The notes beneath the pieces are model-generated. The model had not been told where the DNA came from, did not search any database, and worked only from the letters and a program-made list of their open reading frames with translations. The position numbers and the translations under genes are program-made. Below are positions 17,384 through 25,685 of a stretch of DNA of 64,000 nucleotides, piece after piece. The stretch is from the NCBI RefSeq assembly GCF_000743715.1, contig NZ_JQEY01000001.1:431406-495405 (forward strand), in the 5' to 3' direction. How positions within the stretch are numbered: the stretch's first letter is position 1; each line of letters begins with the position of its first letter. This stretch comes from Palleronia rufa. GTDB lineage: Bacteria; Pseudomonadota; Alphaproteobacteria; Rhodobacterales; Rhodobacteraceae.

Positions 17384-18103
17384 TCAGTCCATCCGGCGCA
17401 GGTGGAGCTGGTTGCCGACCTTCTTGGTCTCGAACCGCTTCAGATCCGTGACGAGATCCGACAGCTTGCGCTTGCCGTAGGTTCGCGTGTCGAAATCCGG
17501 ATGCTCGGCAGTGATGTACTGACCGAGCTGGCCCAGTGCGTACCATTCGTCGTCCTGTTCGATCCGGTCCATGGCCTGCAGGATTAGGGGCACTGCCTCG
17601 ATCGGCGAAATCTTTCCGGCAGGCGCGCGGCCTGAATCCTCGGACTTGGGCTGCACCGGCTCATCGACGATGTTTTCGATCAGGATGAAGCGGTTGCAGA
17701 CGTTCCGGAGCGCCTCCGGCGCCTTCTTCTCGCCGATGCCGATGACGTCCAGGCCGTTCTCCCGCACCCGGTTGGCCAGCGCCGTGAAGTCGCTGTCGGA
17801 AGAGACCAGCACGAAGCCGTCGAAGCGACCGGTGTGCAGGATGTCCATCGCGTCGATCACCAGGCCGATGTCGCTGGCGTTCTTGCCCACGGTGTTGGCC
17901 GTTTCCTGATGGGCGACAAGTCCCAGGTCGCGGACGACCTTGGACCAGTTCGACAACCGGCCCGACGACCAGTCACCATAGACCCGGCGCAGCGCCGGCT
18001 CACCGAACTTGGTGATTTCCTTGAGGATCGGTGCCGCGTATTTCGCAGGGATGTTGTCTGCGTCGATCAGAACGGCATAGAGCGGTCGCTCGCGTTGTGT
18101 CAT
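17384..18103 (-). CDS. NYN-domain protein with OST-HTH/LOTUS-like tail
   Basis: 239-residue protein. The first two thirds are a LabA/DUF88-type NYN domain, a PIN-like nuclease fold with the acidic positions in VLIDADNIP, KNASDIGLVIDAMD and LVSSDSDFTALA. The last 80 residues (AMDRIEQDDEWYALGQLGQYI to KRKLSDLVTDLKRF) look like an OST-HTH/LOTUS RNA-binding domain. The combination suggests an RNA-directed nuclease or RNA-binding protein in the cytosol; target unknown. Start MTQRERPLYAVLIDADN fits the family. It converges with the TetR gene and lies 97 bases upstream of nothing else on its strand until the formaldehyde dehydrogenase. Confidence 0.85.
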   Translation of the reverse strand: MTQRERPLYAVLIDADNIPAKYAAPILKEITKFGEPALRRVYGDWSSGRLSNWSKVVRDLGLVAHQETANTVGKNASDIGLVIDAMDILHTGRFDGFVLVSSDSDFTALANRVRENGLDVIGIGEKKAPEALRNVCNRFILIENIVDEPVQPKSEDSGRAPAGKISPIEAVPLILQAMDRIEQDDEWYALGQLGQYITAEHPDFDTRTYGKRKLSDLVTDLKRFETKKVGNQLHLRRMD

Positions 18104-18200
18104 GGGAGGGCCTTTCCAACGGCATCCCCACCGCGTGGACGGGGACGATTTGGCCACGGCCTGCGCCTTGCGACGCGCGATGTCAAATCCGCAGCCCCTT

Positions 18201-19313
18201 TCAGTATTCCACCACGGCGCGGATGGATTTGCCCTCGTGCATGAGGTCGAAGCCGTGGTTGATCTCGTCGAGGGTGAGCTTGTGGGTGATCATCGGGTCG
18301 ATCTCGATCTTGCCGGCCATGTACCAGTCCACGATCCTGGGCACGTCGGTCCGGCCCCGCGCGCCGCCGAAGGCAGAGCCGCGCCAGACCCGGCCGGTGA
18401 CCAGCTGGAACGGCCGCGTCGAGATTTCCTCGCCCGCGCCGGCGACGCCGATGATGACGCTCTCGCCCCAGCCCTTGTGGCAGCATTCCAGCGCCTGGCG
18501 CATCAGCGGCGTCTTGCCGATGCATTCGAACGAATAGTCCGCGCCGCCCTTGGTCAGGTCCACCAGATACGGGACGAGATCGCCCTCGACCTCGTTGGGG
18601 TTGACGAAATGGGTCATGCCGAAGCGCTCGCCCATCTCCTTGCGCGCCGGATTGATGTCCACGCCGACGATCATCTCGGCGCCCACCAGCCGCAGCCCCT
18701 GGATCACGTTCAGACCGATGCCGCCCAGCCCGAACACCACCGCGCGGGAGCCCGGCTCGACCTTGGCGGTGTTGATCACCGCGCCGATGCCGGTGGTCAC
18801 CCCGCAGCCGATGTAGCAGATCTTGTCGAACGGCGCGTCCGGGTTCACCTTGGCCAGCGCGATCTCCGGCAGCACCGTGTGGTTGGCGAAGGTCGAGCAG
18901 CCCATGTAGTGCAGGATCGGCGTGCCGTCATCCATGCTGAACCGCGAGGTGCCGTCGGGCATCACGCCCTTGCCCTGCGTCTCGCGGATCGCCTGGCAGA
19001 GGTTGGTCTTGGGGTTCAGGCAGTACTCGCAGGTCCGGCATTCGGGCGTGTAGAGCGGGATCACGTGGTCGCCGGGCCGGACGCTGGTCACCCCCTCGCC
19101 CACCTCCATCACCACGCCCGCGCCCTCATGGCCCAGGATCGCCGGAAACGCCCCCTCCGGGTCCGCGCCAGACCGCGTGAACTCATCCGTGTGGCACAGG
19201 CCCGTCGCCTTGATCTCGACCAGAACCTCGCCCGCCTTCGGACCCTCCAGGTTCACTTCCATCACTTCCAGCGGCTTGCCGGCCTCAAGGGCCACCGCGG
19301 CGCGAGTCCGCAT
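18201..19313 (-). CDS. frmA: S-(hydroxymethyl)glutathione dehydrogenase, class III ADH
   Basis: 370-residue zinc-dependent dehydrogenase that oxidises the formaldehyde-glutathione adduct to S-formylglutathione with NAD. Catalytic-zinc ligands are in ATGLCHTD and LGHEGAG; the four structural-zinc cysteines are in [15 protein letters not shown]; the NAD Rossmann motif is [11 protein letters not shown]. The segment GTSRFSMDD and overall length are typical of class III enzymes (FrmA/AdhI; called FlhA in Paracoccus). It feeds FghA (13507-14340). It diverges from the secreted protein at 19478, and the intervening region contains an inverted repeat that might bind the FlhR regulator encoded downstream. 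Confidence 0.96.
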   Translation of the reverse strand: MRTRAAVALEAGKPLEVMEVNLEGPKAGEVLVEIKATGLCHTDEFTRSGADPEGAFPAILGHEGAGVVMEVGEGVTSVRPGDHVIPLYTPECRTCEYCLNPKTNLCQAIRETQGKGVMPDGTSRFSMDDGTPILHYMGCSTFANHTVLPEIALAKVNPDAPFDKICYIGCGVTTGIGAVINTAKVEPGSRAVVFGLGGIGLNVIQGLRLVGAEMIVGVDINPARKEMGERFGMTHFVNPNEVEGDLVPYLVDLTKGGADYSFECIGKTPLMRQALECCHKGWGESVIIGVAGAGEEISTRPFQLVTGRVWRGSAFGGARGRTDVPRIVDWYMAGKIEIDPMITHKLTLDEINHGFDLMHEGKSIRAVVEY

Positions 19314-19403
19314 ACGTACACCTCCCTGGCCGCCCGTGGCGGGGCGACGTCATGACCGCGATAATCCGGGCGCATACCGTCGCGCACAATGCAGACCTTG
19401 GTT

Positions 19404-19424
19404 GGTATGGTCGCACCTCATACC
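19404..19424. promoter_or_regulatory. Inverted repeat between frmA and the divergent gene
   Basis: GGTATG-N9-CATACC is a perfect 6-bp inverted repeat in the 164-base divergent promoter region. A further CATACC lies at 19373-19378. Its symmetry and place suit a regulator dimer such as the NarL-type FlhR homologue, but no binding data or second genomic copy supports this. Confidence 0.35.
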
Positions 19425-19477
19425 GCGGTGGACAGCCGCCCGGCGGGGCGGCATCCTGCGCGCCTGAGGAGGACGCC

Positions 19478-20089
19478 ATGATCCGAATCCTTTCCAATGC
19501 GCTTGCCGCAGGGCTCCTGGCCTGGTCCGCCCCCGCCGCGGCCGAGGATTTCTCGGACCCCACCTGGCCCTGCGTGCAGCGCAAGGTCGAGCGGCTGTCG
19601 ATCGGGCTGATGTGGCCGGAGCCGGTTCCGGACACGGCGCTGGAGGGCGATCTGGCCGACGCGGTCGAGACCCTGGGCGCGACCCTGGCCCTGCGCCGCG
19701 TCGGCGAGGACGAGATGCGGTCCGCGATCGACCGCTTCGTGTCCGCGCATGGCGCGTCCGTCGACCTCATGGGCCGGGTCTTTGCCGAGAGTTTCCGGCG
19801 GCTGGCGCAACGCCGCACGCGGATCATCGGCGGGATCGCGGACATGTCCCTGGGCCAGGCCGACCTTGCCGCGCGCATCGACGCGGCAAGGTCGGAGTTC
19901 GATACCATCTCTGCCCGGGACGATCCGGATTTCGACCGGCTCGACACGCTGGAGGAAAAGATCGACTGGGACGAGCGCATCTACACCGATCGGCAGAAGT
20001 CGATCACCTATGTCTGCGAGACTCCGGTCCTGCTGGAAAAGCGACTTTATGCCATCGCGCAGATGCTCCAGGCCGCGGCGTCGGGGTAA
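19478..20089 (+). CDS. Exported protein of unknown function in quinoprotein locus
   Basis: 203-residue protein with a signal peptide (MIRILSNALAAGLLAWSAPAAAE) followed by FSDPTWPCVQRKVERLSIGLMWP and a helical remainder ending with a second cysteine in TYVCETPVLLEKRLYAIAQML. The two cysteines could pair in the periplasm. No named family was recognised. A strong GAGGAGG ribosome site precedes the ATG. It is divergent from the formaldehyde dehydrogenase and converges on the metallohydrolase across the hairpin-repeat array, so a role in periplasmic quinoprotein function is suggested by position only. Confidence 0.65.
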   Translation: MIRILSNALAAGLLAWSAPAAAEDFSDPTWPCVQRKVERLSIGLMWPEPVPDTALEGDLADAVETLGATLALRRVGEDEMRSAIDRFVSAHGASVDLMGRVFAESFRRLAQRRTRIIGGIADMSLGQADLAARIDAARSEFDTISARDDPDFDRLDTLEEKIDWDERIYTDRQKSITYVCETPVLLEKRLYAIAQMLQAAASG

Positions 20090-20170
20090 CGGCGCCCTCT
20101 TTCGGCGAAAGATCCTGGTCTGCGCGGGATCCGGGCGGGCAAGGCGCGCGATGCTTCACGCGAACGGGTG

Positions 20171-20470
20171 CTGACGACCCGCCACCGGAGGGTGGTCCGG
20201 GCGCTGGCCGTCGCATCGCGGCTCGGGCGTTCGACGCTGACGACCCTCCACCGGAGGGTCGTCCGGGCGCTGGCCCCTCGCCTTGCGGCTCGGGCGTTCG
20301 ACGCTGACGACCCGCCACCGGAGGGTCGTCCGGGCGCTGGCCCCTCGCCTTGCGGCTCGGGCGTTCGACGCTGACGACCCGCCACTGGAGGGTCGTCCGG
20401 GCGCTGTCCCTCGCCTTGCGGCTCGGGCGTTCGACGCTGACGACCCTCCACCGGAGGGTCGTCCGGGCGC
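20171..20470. repeat. Tandem array of hairpin repeats (4.5 copies, 66-67 bp unit)
   Basis: Units begin at 20171, 20237, 20304, 20371 and 20437 with the sequence CTGACGACCC; the first four are 66-67 bases long and the last is cut after about 33. Each unit opens with a potential stem, GACGACCCTCC / GGAGGGTCGTC around a 3-base ACC loop. The stem is perfect in units 2 and 5 and has mismatches in units 1, 3 and 4. The remaining half of each unit (CGGGCGCTGG to CGGGCGTTCGACG) is also nearly identical. The array fills the space between two convergent genes and ends 3 bases before the stop of the metallohydrolase, so it may act as a bidirectional terminator or be a REP-like element. Confidence 0.9.
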
Positions 20471-20473
20471 GTC

Positions 20474-21511
20474 TCACTCCCATTCCAGTTCGGTGAAGGC
20501 GACGGTGGCATTGCGGGGGTTGAAGACGTCGAACAGCGCCCACGCGTCGGCCTCCGAGCCGGCGATGGTATCGACCGCGGCGCTGAGCGGAAGGCCGTCG
20601 CGGATCGCCCTGCGGGTATCCCGCGCGAGAACGTCGAGATAGCGCGCCTGCGCCGTGGCGCCGTCGGGCCAGTCGAGCCAGGCGGTCCCGTGTCCCGGCA
20701 CGACGGCGGTCAGGTCGGTGGCGACCAGGTCGGCCGTCACCGCCTGCCAGCCGACCAGCGATCCGTCGAGCGACGGCGCGTGCGTATCGAACACGAGGTC
20801 TCCGGCGATGAGCGCCCCGCTCTGCCGGTCGAGCACGGTCACGTCGGTCCCGGTATGCGAGAGCGGCCAGGCGCGGATCTCCAGTTCGCGGTTGCCGAGG
20901 TCGATCCGCAGCACGTCCTCTACGGCCATGTCCACCGGCGCGACGCCGGTGCCCAGCGCGACATCGGCCCCGGCCTGGATCGACAGGCGCTCCAGATAGG
21001 TCGCGGCCCGATCGGCAAGGGCGCGGTCCAGCGCGGCATGGCCGACCACCTTCGCGCCCGCCGCCGCAAGGACGCGGGCGCCCAGGGCGTGGTCGGGGTG
21101 CATATGCGTCACGATCGCGTGAGTGACCGGCAGGTCGGTCACCGCGCGGATGGACCGCAGAACGGCCTCTCCCATCCAGCGGGCCGAGCCGCTGTCGATC
21201 ACCGCAACCGCGCTGTCGCCCACGACGAAGGCGATGTTGGACATATCGCCGCGGTTTTCCCGGTTCCATTCGGCGATCTGCCCGCGATGGACGAAGAGGC
21301 CGGGAGAAACCTCCCTGAACTCAAGCATCTGGCCGGCTTCGCGGCACGCCGGCTCGCCGGCGACCCGGGCGTCCGGCCAGGCGGGCAGATCCACGCCGCC
21401 GGTCAGCGCGGCCTCGCATCCGGCCGGGGTCGGGGCCGAAAATCCGGGTACCAGCGCCTCTTCGCAGGGGGCGCCCGCGGCGGCGCAGATCAGTATCACG
21501 GCCTCGAACAT
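20474..21511 (-). CDS. Quinoprotein relay system MBL-fold metallohydrolase
   Basis: 345-residue metallo-beta-lactamase-fold protein with the zinc motif H136-M-H138-P-D140-H141 in THMHPDHALG and later metal ligands in PLSHTGTDVTV and VVPGHGTAWLDW. The N-terminus has a hydrophobic leader and several cysteines, consistent with export. It resembles the group described as quinoprotein relay system zinc metallohydrolase, genes that accompany PQQ-dependent alcohol dehydrogenases; the reaction is unknown. It is divergent from the SoxYZ-like carrier gene, another member of the same accessory set. A 12-bp palindrome, CTCCTTAAGGAG (21532-21543), lies between the two starts. Confidence 0.8.
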   Translation of the reverse strand: MFEAVILICAAAGAPCEEALVPGFSAPTPAGCEAALTGGVDLPAWPDARVAGEPACREAGQMLEFREVSPGLFVHRGQIAEWNRENRGDMSNIAFVVGDSAVAVIDSGSARWMGEAVLRSIRAVTDLPVTHAIVTHMHPDHALGARVLAAAGAKVVGHAALDRALADRAATYLERLSIQAGADVALGTGVAPVDMAVEDVLRIDLGNRELEIRAWPLSHTGTDVTVLDRQSGALIAGDLVFDTHAPSLDGSLVGWQAVTADLVATDLTAVVPGHGTAWLDWPDGATAQARYLDVLARDTRRAIRDGLPLSAAVDTIAGSEADAWALFDVFNPRNATVAFTELEWE

Positions 21512-21531
21512 GCGGGGCTCCTGTCGGACCG

Positions 21532-21543
21532 CTCCTTAAGGAG
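21532..21543. promoter_or_regulatory. Perfect 12-bp palindrome in divergent promoter
   Basis: CTCCTTAAGGAG lies 20 bases upstream of the metallohydrolase start and 65 before the SoxYZ-like start. A small GCCCG/CGGGC hairpin follows at 21556-21570. It could be an operator serving both genes; no regulator can be assigned. Confidence 0.3.
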
Positions 21544-21608
21544 GGCTATGGATCTGCCCGGTTTTCGGGCATGATCGCGGGATCTCGTTGCACCCGGAGG
21601 AGCAACCC

Positions 21609-22409
21609 ATGCGCCTGTCTTACGTCATCGCCGCCGCCCTGTCTCTGACGACGCCGGGTTTCGCCCAGGAAAATCCGCTCGCCGACGGCGAGACATGGGA
21701 CATGCTCCGCGGCGATATCGTCGGCGACACCGTCTTGCAGGACGGCAGCGATCTCTTCACGGTCGACGCCCCCTACCGCGCCAACGACGCGGCCACGGTG
21801 CCGGTGGTGATCCGCCAGACCGACCCGTCGCTGCAGATCGAGGGCGTGACCGTCGTGATCGACGAGAACCCGGCTCCGCTGGCCGCCACCTTCGCCTTCG
21901 GCGACGCCATGGGGCCCATCGACTTCGAGATGCGGGTCCGCGTGAACCAGTATTCCAACGTCCGCGTCATCGCCGACACGGCCGACGGCGCCTATATGGC
22001 GGGCCGCTTCGTGAAAGCCTCGGGCGGCTGCTCGGCGCCTGCATCGCGCGATCCGCAATCGGCGCTGAGCACCCTGGGGCAGATGCGCCTGCGCCAGTTC
22101 GCGGCCGACACACCGGCGGTGAACACGCCGCGGCGCGAGGCGCAGATCATGATCCGCCACCCGAATTATTCCGGGCTCCAGCGCGACCAGGTCACGCAAC
22201 TGTTCATCGGGGCGCAGTTCATCGACACGCTGGAGGTTCGGCAGGGCGACGACCTGCTGTTCACCATGGAAGGCGGGATCTCGATCAGCGAGAACCCGGT
22301 GTTCCGGTTCAGCTATGACGACAACGGCGCCGCGGCGCTGACCGTCCGGGCGACGGATACCGACGGCAACACCTTCGCACGCACGCTGCCGAAGTCGCTG
22401 GACGGCTGA
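21609..22409 (+). CDS. Quinoprotein dehydrogenase-associated SoxYZ-like carrier
   Basis: 266-residue exported protein: signal peptide (MRLSYVIAAALSLTTPGFAQ), then a SoxY-like domain ending in GGCSAP with Cys141, then a SoxZ-like immunoglobulin-type domain (VTQLFIGAQFIDTLEVRQGDDLLFTMEGG). In true SoxYZ the corresponding cysteine of SoxY carries thiosulfate-derived sulfur; in this fused family, found beside PQQ alcohol dehydrogenases, the cargo is not known. The ATG at 21609 is preceded by GGAGGAG. Divergent from the relay metallohydrolase and convergent with the small cysteine protein at 22424. Confidence 0.82.
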   Translation: MRLSYVIAAALSLTTPGFAQENPLADGETWDMLRGDIVGDTVLQDGSDLFTVDAPYRANDAATVPVVIRQTDPSLQIEGVTVVIDENPAPLAATFAFGDAMGPIDFEMRVRVNQYSNVRVIADTADGAYMAGRFVKASGGCSAPASRDPQSALSTLGQMRLRQFAADTPAVNTPRREAQIMIRHPNYSGLQRDQVTQLFIGAQFIDTLEVRQGDDLLFTMEGGISISENPVFRFSYDDNGAAALTVRATDTDGNTFARTLPKSLDG

Positions 22410-22423
22410 CGGACCGGCGCGGC

Positions 22424-22768
22424 CTAGAAACAGACGATCTCTGCCTCCGCCTGGGCGCGGCGCAGGTCCGCGACCAGGGTATTCGCCTCTGCCGCGCTGT
22501 TGAACACGGCCATCCGCTCCCCCCCCGTCAGACGCATGGACAGAACCGTCTCTGCCTCTACGTAGGTCTCATAGGGCAGGATGGCGGCGATCTCGTCTAT
22601 GGAGCAGGCGCATTTCGCAAGCACGTCGCGGCGCTGGCCGTTGGCGGCCATGCAGCCGAACACGTAGTCGGCGCGCGCCTCCGTGGGATAGTCGTTCAGC
22701 CGGTCGGCGACGGTCTGGGCCGCGGCGGGCGCGGCCGCCAGAAGGGCCAGCGTGGCAAGGCGGATCAT
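22424..22768 (-). CDS. Small exported cysteine-motif protein
   Basis: 114-residue protein with signal peptide (MIRLATLALLAAAPAAAQ) and a short mature domain. Four cysteines are visible, three clustered in FGCMAANGQRRDVLAKCACSID and one in the C-terminal EIVCF. The spacing could form two disulfides or bind a metal, but it is not a CxxCH haem motif. No family was recognised with certainty. Its ATG overlaps the stop of the upstream exported protein (ATGA), placing it as the last gene of the flhR-FIST-flhS transcript. Position suggests a periplasmic helper for a quinoprotein. Confidence 0.65.
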   Translation of the reverse strand: MIRLATLALLAAAPAAAQTVADRLNDYPTEARADYVFGCMAANGQRRDVLAKCACSIDEIAAILPYETYVEAETVLSMRLTGGERMAVFNSAAEANTLVADLRRAQAEAEIVCF

Positions 22769-23427
22769 TCGGCATCCTCCAGCCCGGCGAAGCGGAGGGT
22801 CGAGGAATACACCGGACCGGAGGCACCGGGCACCTCCGCCTCCAATGACAGATACCAGCCCGGGATCGCGTCGGACATGGTCACGGTCATCTCCAGGTCG
22901 CCGAACCCCTGCATCGCATCGCGGTTGGGATCGTCGGCGAAGGGTTTCAGCGTCACCCGCTGCACGTCGATGGTGGTGCCGTCGAAGTCGGCCGTCGCGG
23001 TCCGGACCTCCTGCGGGACGGTCAGGGCGTCCTTGATCCGGTTGCGGATGTAGAAGGGAGAGCCGCCTGCGCTTTCGGCCATGTCGCGGACCGTGGTCTC
23101 ATAGAAATACATGATCATCGGATTGCCGACGCTGGCCCGAAAGCTGCCCAGCCCCCGGAACTTGCCGTCCTTGCGGAAGGTCATGTCCACCGTCTCCGGG
23201 CCGTCCGCGGGCTGGTCGATGTCCAGCACGACGCGGCCGGTGTCGCGGTCCGCGGCCGTGCCGTTCAGCGCATTGGAAACGGTGCGGTCGTAGACCAGCG
23301 CGCGGTCCCGGTCGAGCGCGTCGAGGGTGCCGTTGCGGAACAGCAGGTCGTAGGCCGTCGTCGTTTCCGCCGCCGCGGCGGCCAGCGGAAGGGCGATCGC
23401 AAGACCGGCGGCGATGATGCGTCTCAT
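22765..23427 (-). CDS. Exported protein of unknown function, downstream of flhS
   Basis: 220-residue protein with signal peptide (MRRIIAAGLAIALPLAAAAAE). The mature part is mostly beta-rich (NALNGTAADRDTGRVVLDID, GPETVDMTFRKDG, NPMIMYFYETTVRDMAE, DLEMTVTMSDAIPGWYLSLEAEVP) and has no cysteines; it looks like a periplasmic beta-sandwich. No family assigned. The start at MRRIIAAG follows GGGGATCC; a start four codons upstream (MGIH) is possible. It begins 50 bases beyond the flhS stop and is coupled to the next small gene through ATGA, so it belongs to the same operon. Confidence 0.65.
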   Translation of the reverse strand: MRRIIAAGLAIALPLAAAAAETTTAYDLLFRNGTLDALDRDRALVYDRTVSNALNGTAADRDTGRVVLDIDQPADGPETVDMTFRKDGKFRGLGSFRASVGNPMIMYFYETTVRDMAESAGGSPFYIRNRIKDALTVPQEVRTATADFDGTTIDVQRVTLKPFADDPNRDAMQGFGDLEMTVTMSDAIPGWYLSLEAEVPGASGPVYSSTLRFAGLEDAE

Positions 23428-23477
23428 GTGGATCCCCATGCGAGTCATCCCGCAGAGTAGAGGGTCGCACGCGGCGG

Positions 23478-25685
23478 TCACCTGAGACCTTTGTCGGTCC
23501 GGGACCCGGCCTCCGCCGTCATCGCCGCGACCCGGCGCCTGAGCAGTGCGGTGTCCACCGGCTTGGCCATCAGCGGCACGCCCAGCGCGGCAAGGTCGGG
23601 GCCGAGCCCGTCCGAGCGGTTGCCGGTGAGCAGGATCGCGGGGACGTCGCGCCCCGCCTCTGCGCGGACCTGCCGGATCGCGTCGATCCCTGTCGCCCCG
23701 TCGTCCAGATGGTAGTCGGCCAGAACGATATCCGGCGCCGTGCCGATCTGACGCGTGACATCGACCGCCTCGGCCACGGTGCGGGCCTGGAGCACGCCGG
23801 CGCCCCAGCCTTCCAGGAGTTCGGTGGTGACATAGAGCAGGGACGGATCGTTCTCGACCAGCAGCACGATCAGGTCGGTGGTCTCGTCCTTCGGCTCCGG
23901 TCCGGGCGCGGCAGAGGGCGCCGGCGGCGCGGGCCGGTCGCTGCGGGCCATGGAGATGGCAAAGCAGGACCCCTGGCCGGGGCTGGACCGCAGCGTGAGG
24001 TCGTGGCCCAGGTGGCGGCAGGTCCGCTGGACGATGGACAGGCCCAGGCCCATCCCGGGGGGCTGGCCGGACCCGCCGACGCGGGTGAACTCATCGAAGA
24101 TGCGGGCCTGATCGGCGGCGGAGATCCCCTGCCCCGTGTCCCGGACCTCCAGGCGGACGAAAGGCCCCGCGCGCCGGCATCCGACCAGCACCCGTCCGCC
24201 GGCGCCCGTGTAGTTGATCGCGTTCACCACCAGGTTCTGAAGCGAGCGCTGGAGGTAGTCGGCGTCGCTTTCCACGGTGGCGTCGCAGCCGACCACGCGC
24301 AGCCCCACGCCGCGCCCGTCGGCCACGGGCCGGTAGGTGCGCGCGATGCGGTCGAGGAGCGGGCCGAGCGCGACGGGCGCGGGCTCCAGCGCGCGCTCCA
24401 CGCTGTCGAGCCGGGAGATGTCCAGGAGCGCCTCCAGCAGATGCTGGATCGATTCGAAGGACTGCCCCAGGTGGTCGACGGTGGTGGACAGGTCGGTGCC
24501 GCGCGCCTTGCGCGCCAGAGAGCCGATCAGCAACCGCGCGGCGCTGATCGGTTGCAGCAGATCGTGGCTGGCGGCGGCCAGAAAGCGGGTCTTGGACGAC
24601 ACCGCCGCCTCCGCCCGGTCGCGGGCATGGCGCAGCTCTTCCTCCACGCGGGTCTGCGCCTCGGACTGGGCGCGGAGCCGGGCATTGGCGCGGGTCAGTT
24701 CCGCGGTGCGGGCGGCGACACGCTGCTCCAGCATGCTGGCGTGGCGCGCCTCCAGCGAGATGTCGTCGAGGTCGAGGATGAACCCGCCGTCGGGCAGCGT
24801 GTGCGCGTCGAGCCGCAGCACCCGGCCGGAGACGTGCCGCAGCCGTCGCCGCAAGTGCCCGCCGCGCCGCAGTTCCGCCTGCCAGCTGGCGAATTCCAGC
24901 TCATCGGCATTGGCGATCAGGCCGCGTTCCATGACGTGGCGCATCACGTCCTCCAGCCTGCGGCCCTTTTGCAGCGCACTCATCGGCAGGTCCAGCAGCG
25001 CGCGGAAGCGGGCATTGTTCAGGATCAGCTCACCGTCCCTGGAAAACGTGCACAGGCCCGAATCCACATGCTCGAACGCCGCCTTGACGTAGTGGCTCTG
25101 CATGTCGATGAGGTCGGCCCGTTCGGACCGGTTCTGGCGCAGGATCGTGGAGATGTCGGTCTGCGACACCAGCGCGTCGCCGGACCCGCTGCGCCGGGCG
25201 CTGATCTGGAAGAAGCGATCGCCGGCGAGTTCCACCACCATGGTGCCGAACCCGTCCGCCCCGGGCGCCCCGTCGCGGGAGACGACCGACGCGCTGGTAC
25301 GCACCGCGTCGATATAGCGGGTCAGGGCCAGGCCGGGGCGGATATGCTCGGTCAGGTCGGGCAGCAGGCGGCGGAAAAGTTCGTTGCAGATCTCCAGCCG
25401 CCGGTCGACGAACAGCGCGAAGCCGTCCTCCATGGCAGAGACGGACTGGGCCAGCATCCGGCGCGCGCGGGCGCGGTCCACGCGCAGCGTCTCCAGTTCC
25501 GAGGTGGCGCGCTCCAGGTCGCGGGTGCGTGCCCAGACCTGCCCCTGCAACTCGATGGCCGAGCGGAACGTGCCCTGGCTGCTGGTCTCCTGCTCGGACA
25601 CGCGGCGGGCGCGACGCATCAGCGCGTCGATGATCCGCGCCTGGCGGGCGATCTGGACGTCCTGAGGCTCGGTCGGGTCGATCAT
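23478..25685 (-). CDS. flhS: Hybrid sensor histidine kinase, FlhS-like
   Basis: 735-residue cytosolic hybrid kinase without transmembrane helices. Order: N-terminal coiled coil, two PAS-like domains (about residues 85-190 and 205-320), a second coiled coil, HisKA with phospho-accepting H374 in AAASHDLLQP, HATPase_c (NLVVNAINYTG, DTGQGI, GMGLGLSI), a Pro/Ala linker, and a receiver domain with D657 in VLADYHLDDG. The layout matches FlhS of Paracoccus and RfdS of Rhodobacter, which control formaldehyde and methanol oxidation; the neighbourhood supports that. It is ATGA-coupled to the FIST gene and 315 bases downstream of it lies the rest of the quinoprotein set. The signal sensed is unknown. Confidence 0.85.
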   Translation of the reverse strand: MIDPTEPQDVQIARQARIIDALMRRARRVSEQETSSQGTFRSAIELQGQVWARTRDLERATSELETLRVDRARARRMLAQSVSAMEDGFALFVDRRLEICNELFRRLLPDLTEHIRPGLALTRYIDAVRTSASVVSRDGAPGADGFGTMVVELAGDRFFQISARRSGSGDALVSQTDISTILRQNRSERADLIDMQSHYVKAAFEHVDSGLCTFSRDGELILNNARFRALLDLPMSALQKGRRLEDVMRHVMERGLIANADELEFASWQAELRRGGHLRRRLRHVSGRVLRLDAHTLPDGGFILDLDDISLEARHASMLEQRVAARTAELTRANARLRAQSEAQTRVEEELRHARDRAEAAVSSKTRFLAAASHDLLQPISAARLLIGSLARKARGTDLSTTVDHLGQSFESIQHLLEALLDISRLDSVERALEPAPVALGPLLDRIARTYRPVADGRGVGLRVVGCDATVESDADYLQRSLQNLVVNAINYTGAGGRVLVGCRRAGPFVRLEVRDTGQGISAADQARIFDEFTRVGGSGQPPGMGLGLSIVQRTCRHLGHDLTLRSSPGQGSCFAISMARSDRPAPPAPSAAPGPEPKDETTDLIVLLVENDPSLLYVTTELLEGWGAGVLQARTVAEAVDVTRQIGTAPDIVLADYHLDDGATGIDAIRQVRAEAGRDVPAILLTGNRSDGLGPDLAALGVPLMAKPVDTALLRRRVAAMTAEAGSRTDKGLR

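Noticed and set aside
20171-20470. CRISPR array
   Set aside because: The repeats are directly adjacent with no variable spacers, the unit is 66-67 bp, and no cas gene is near.
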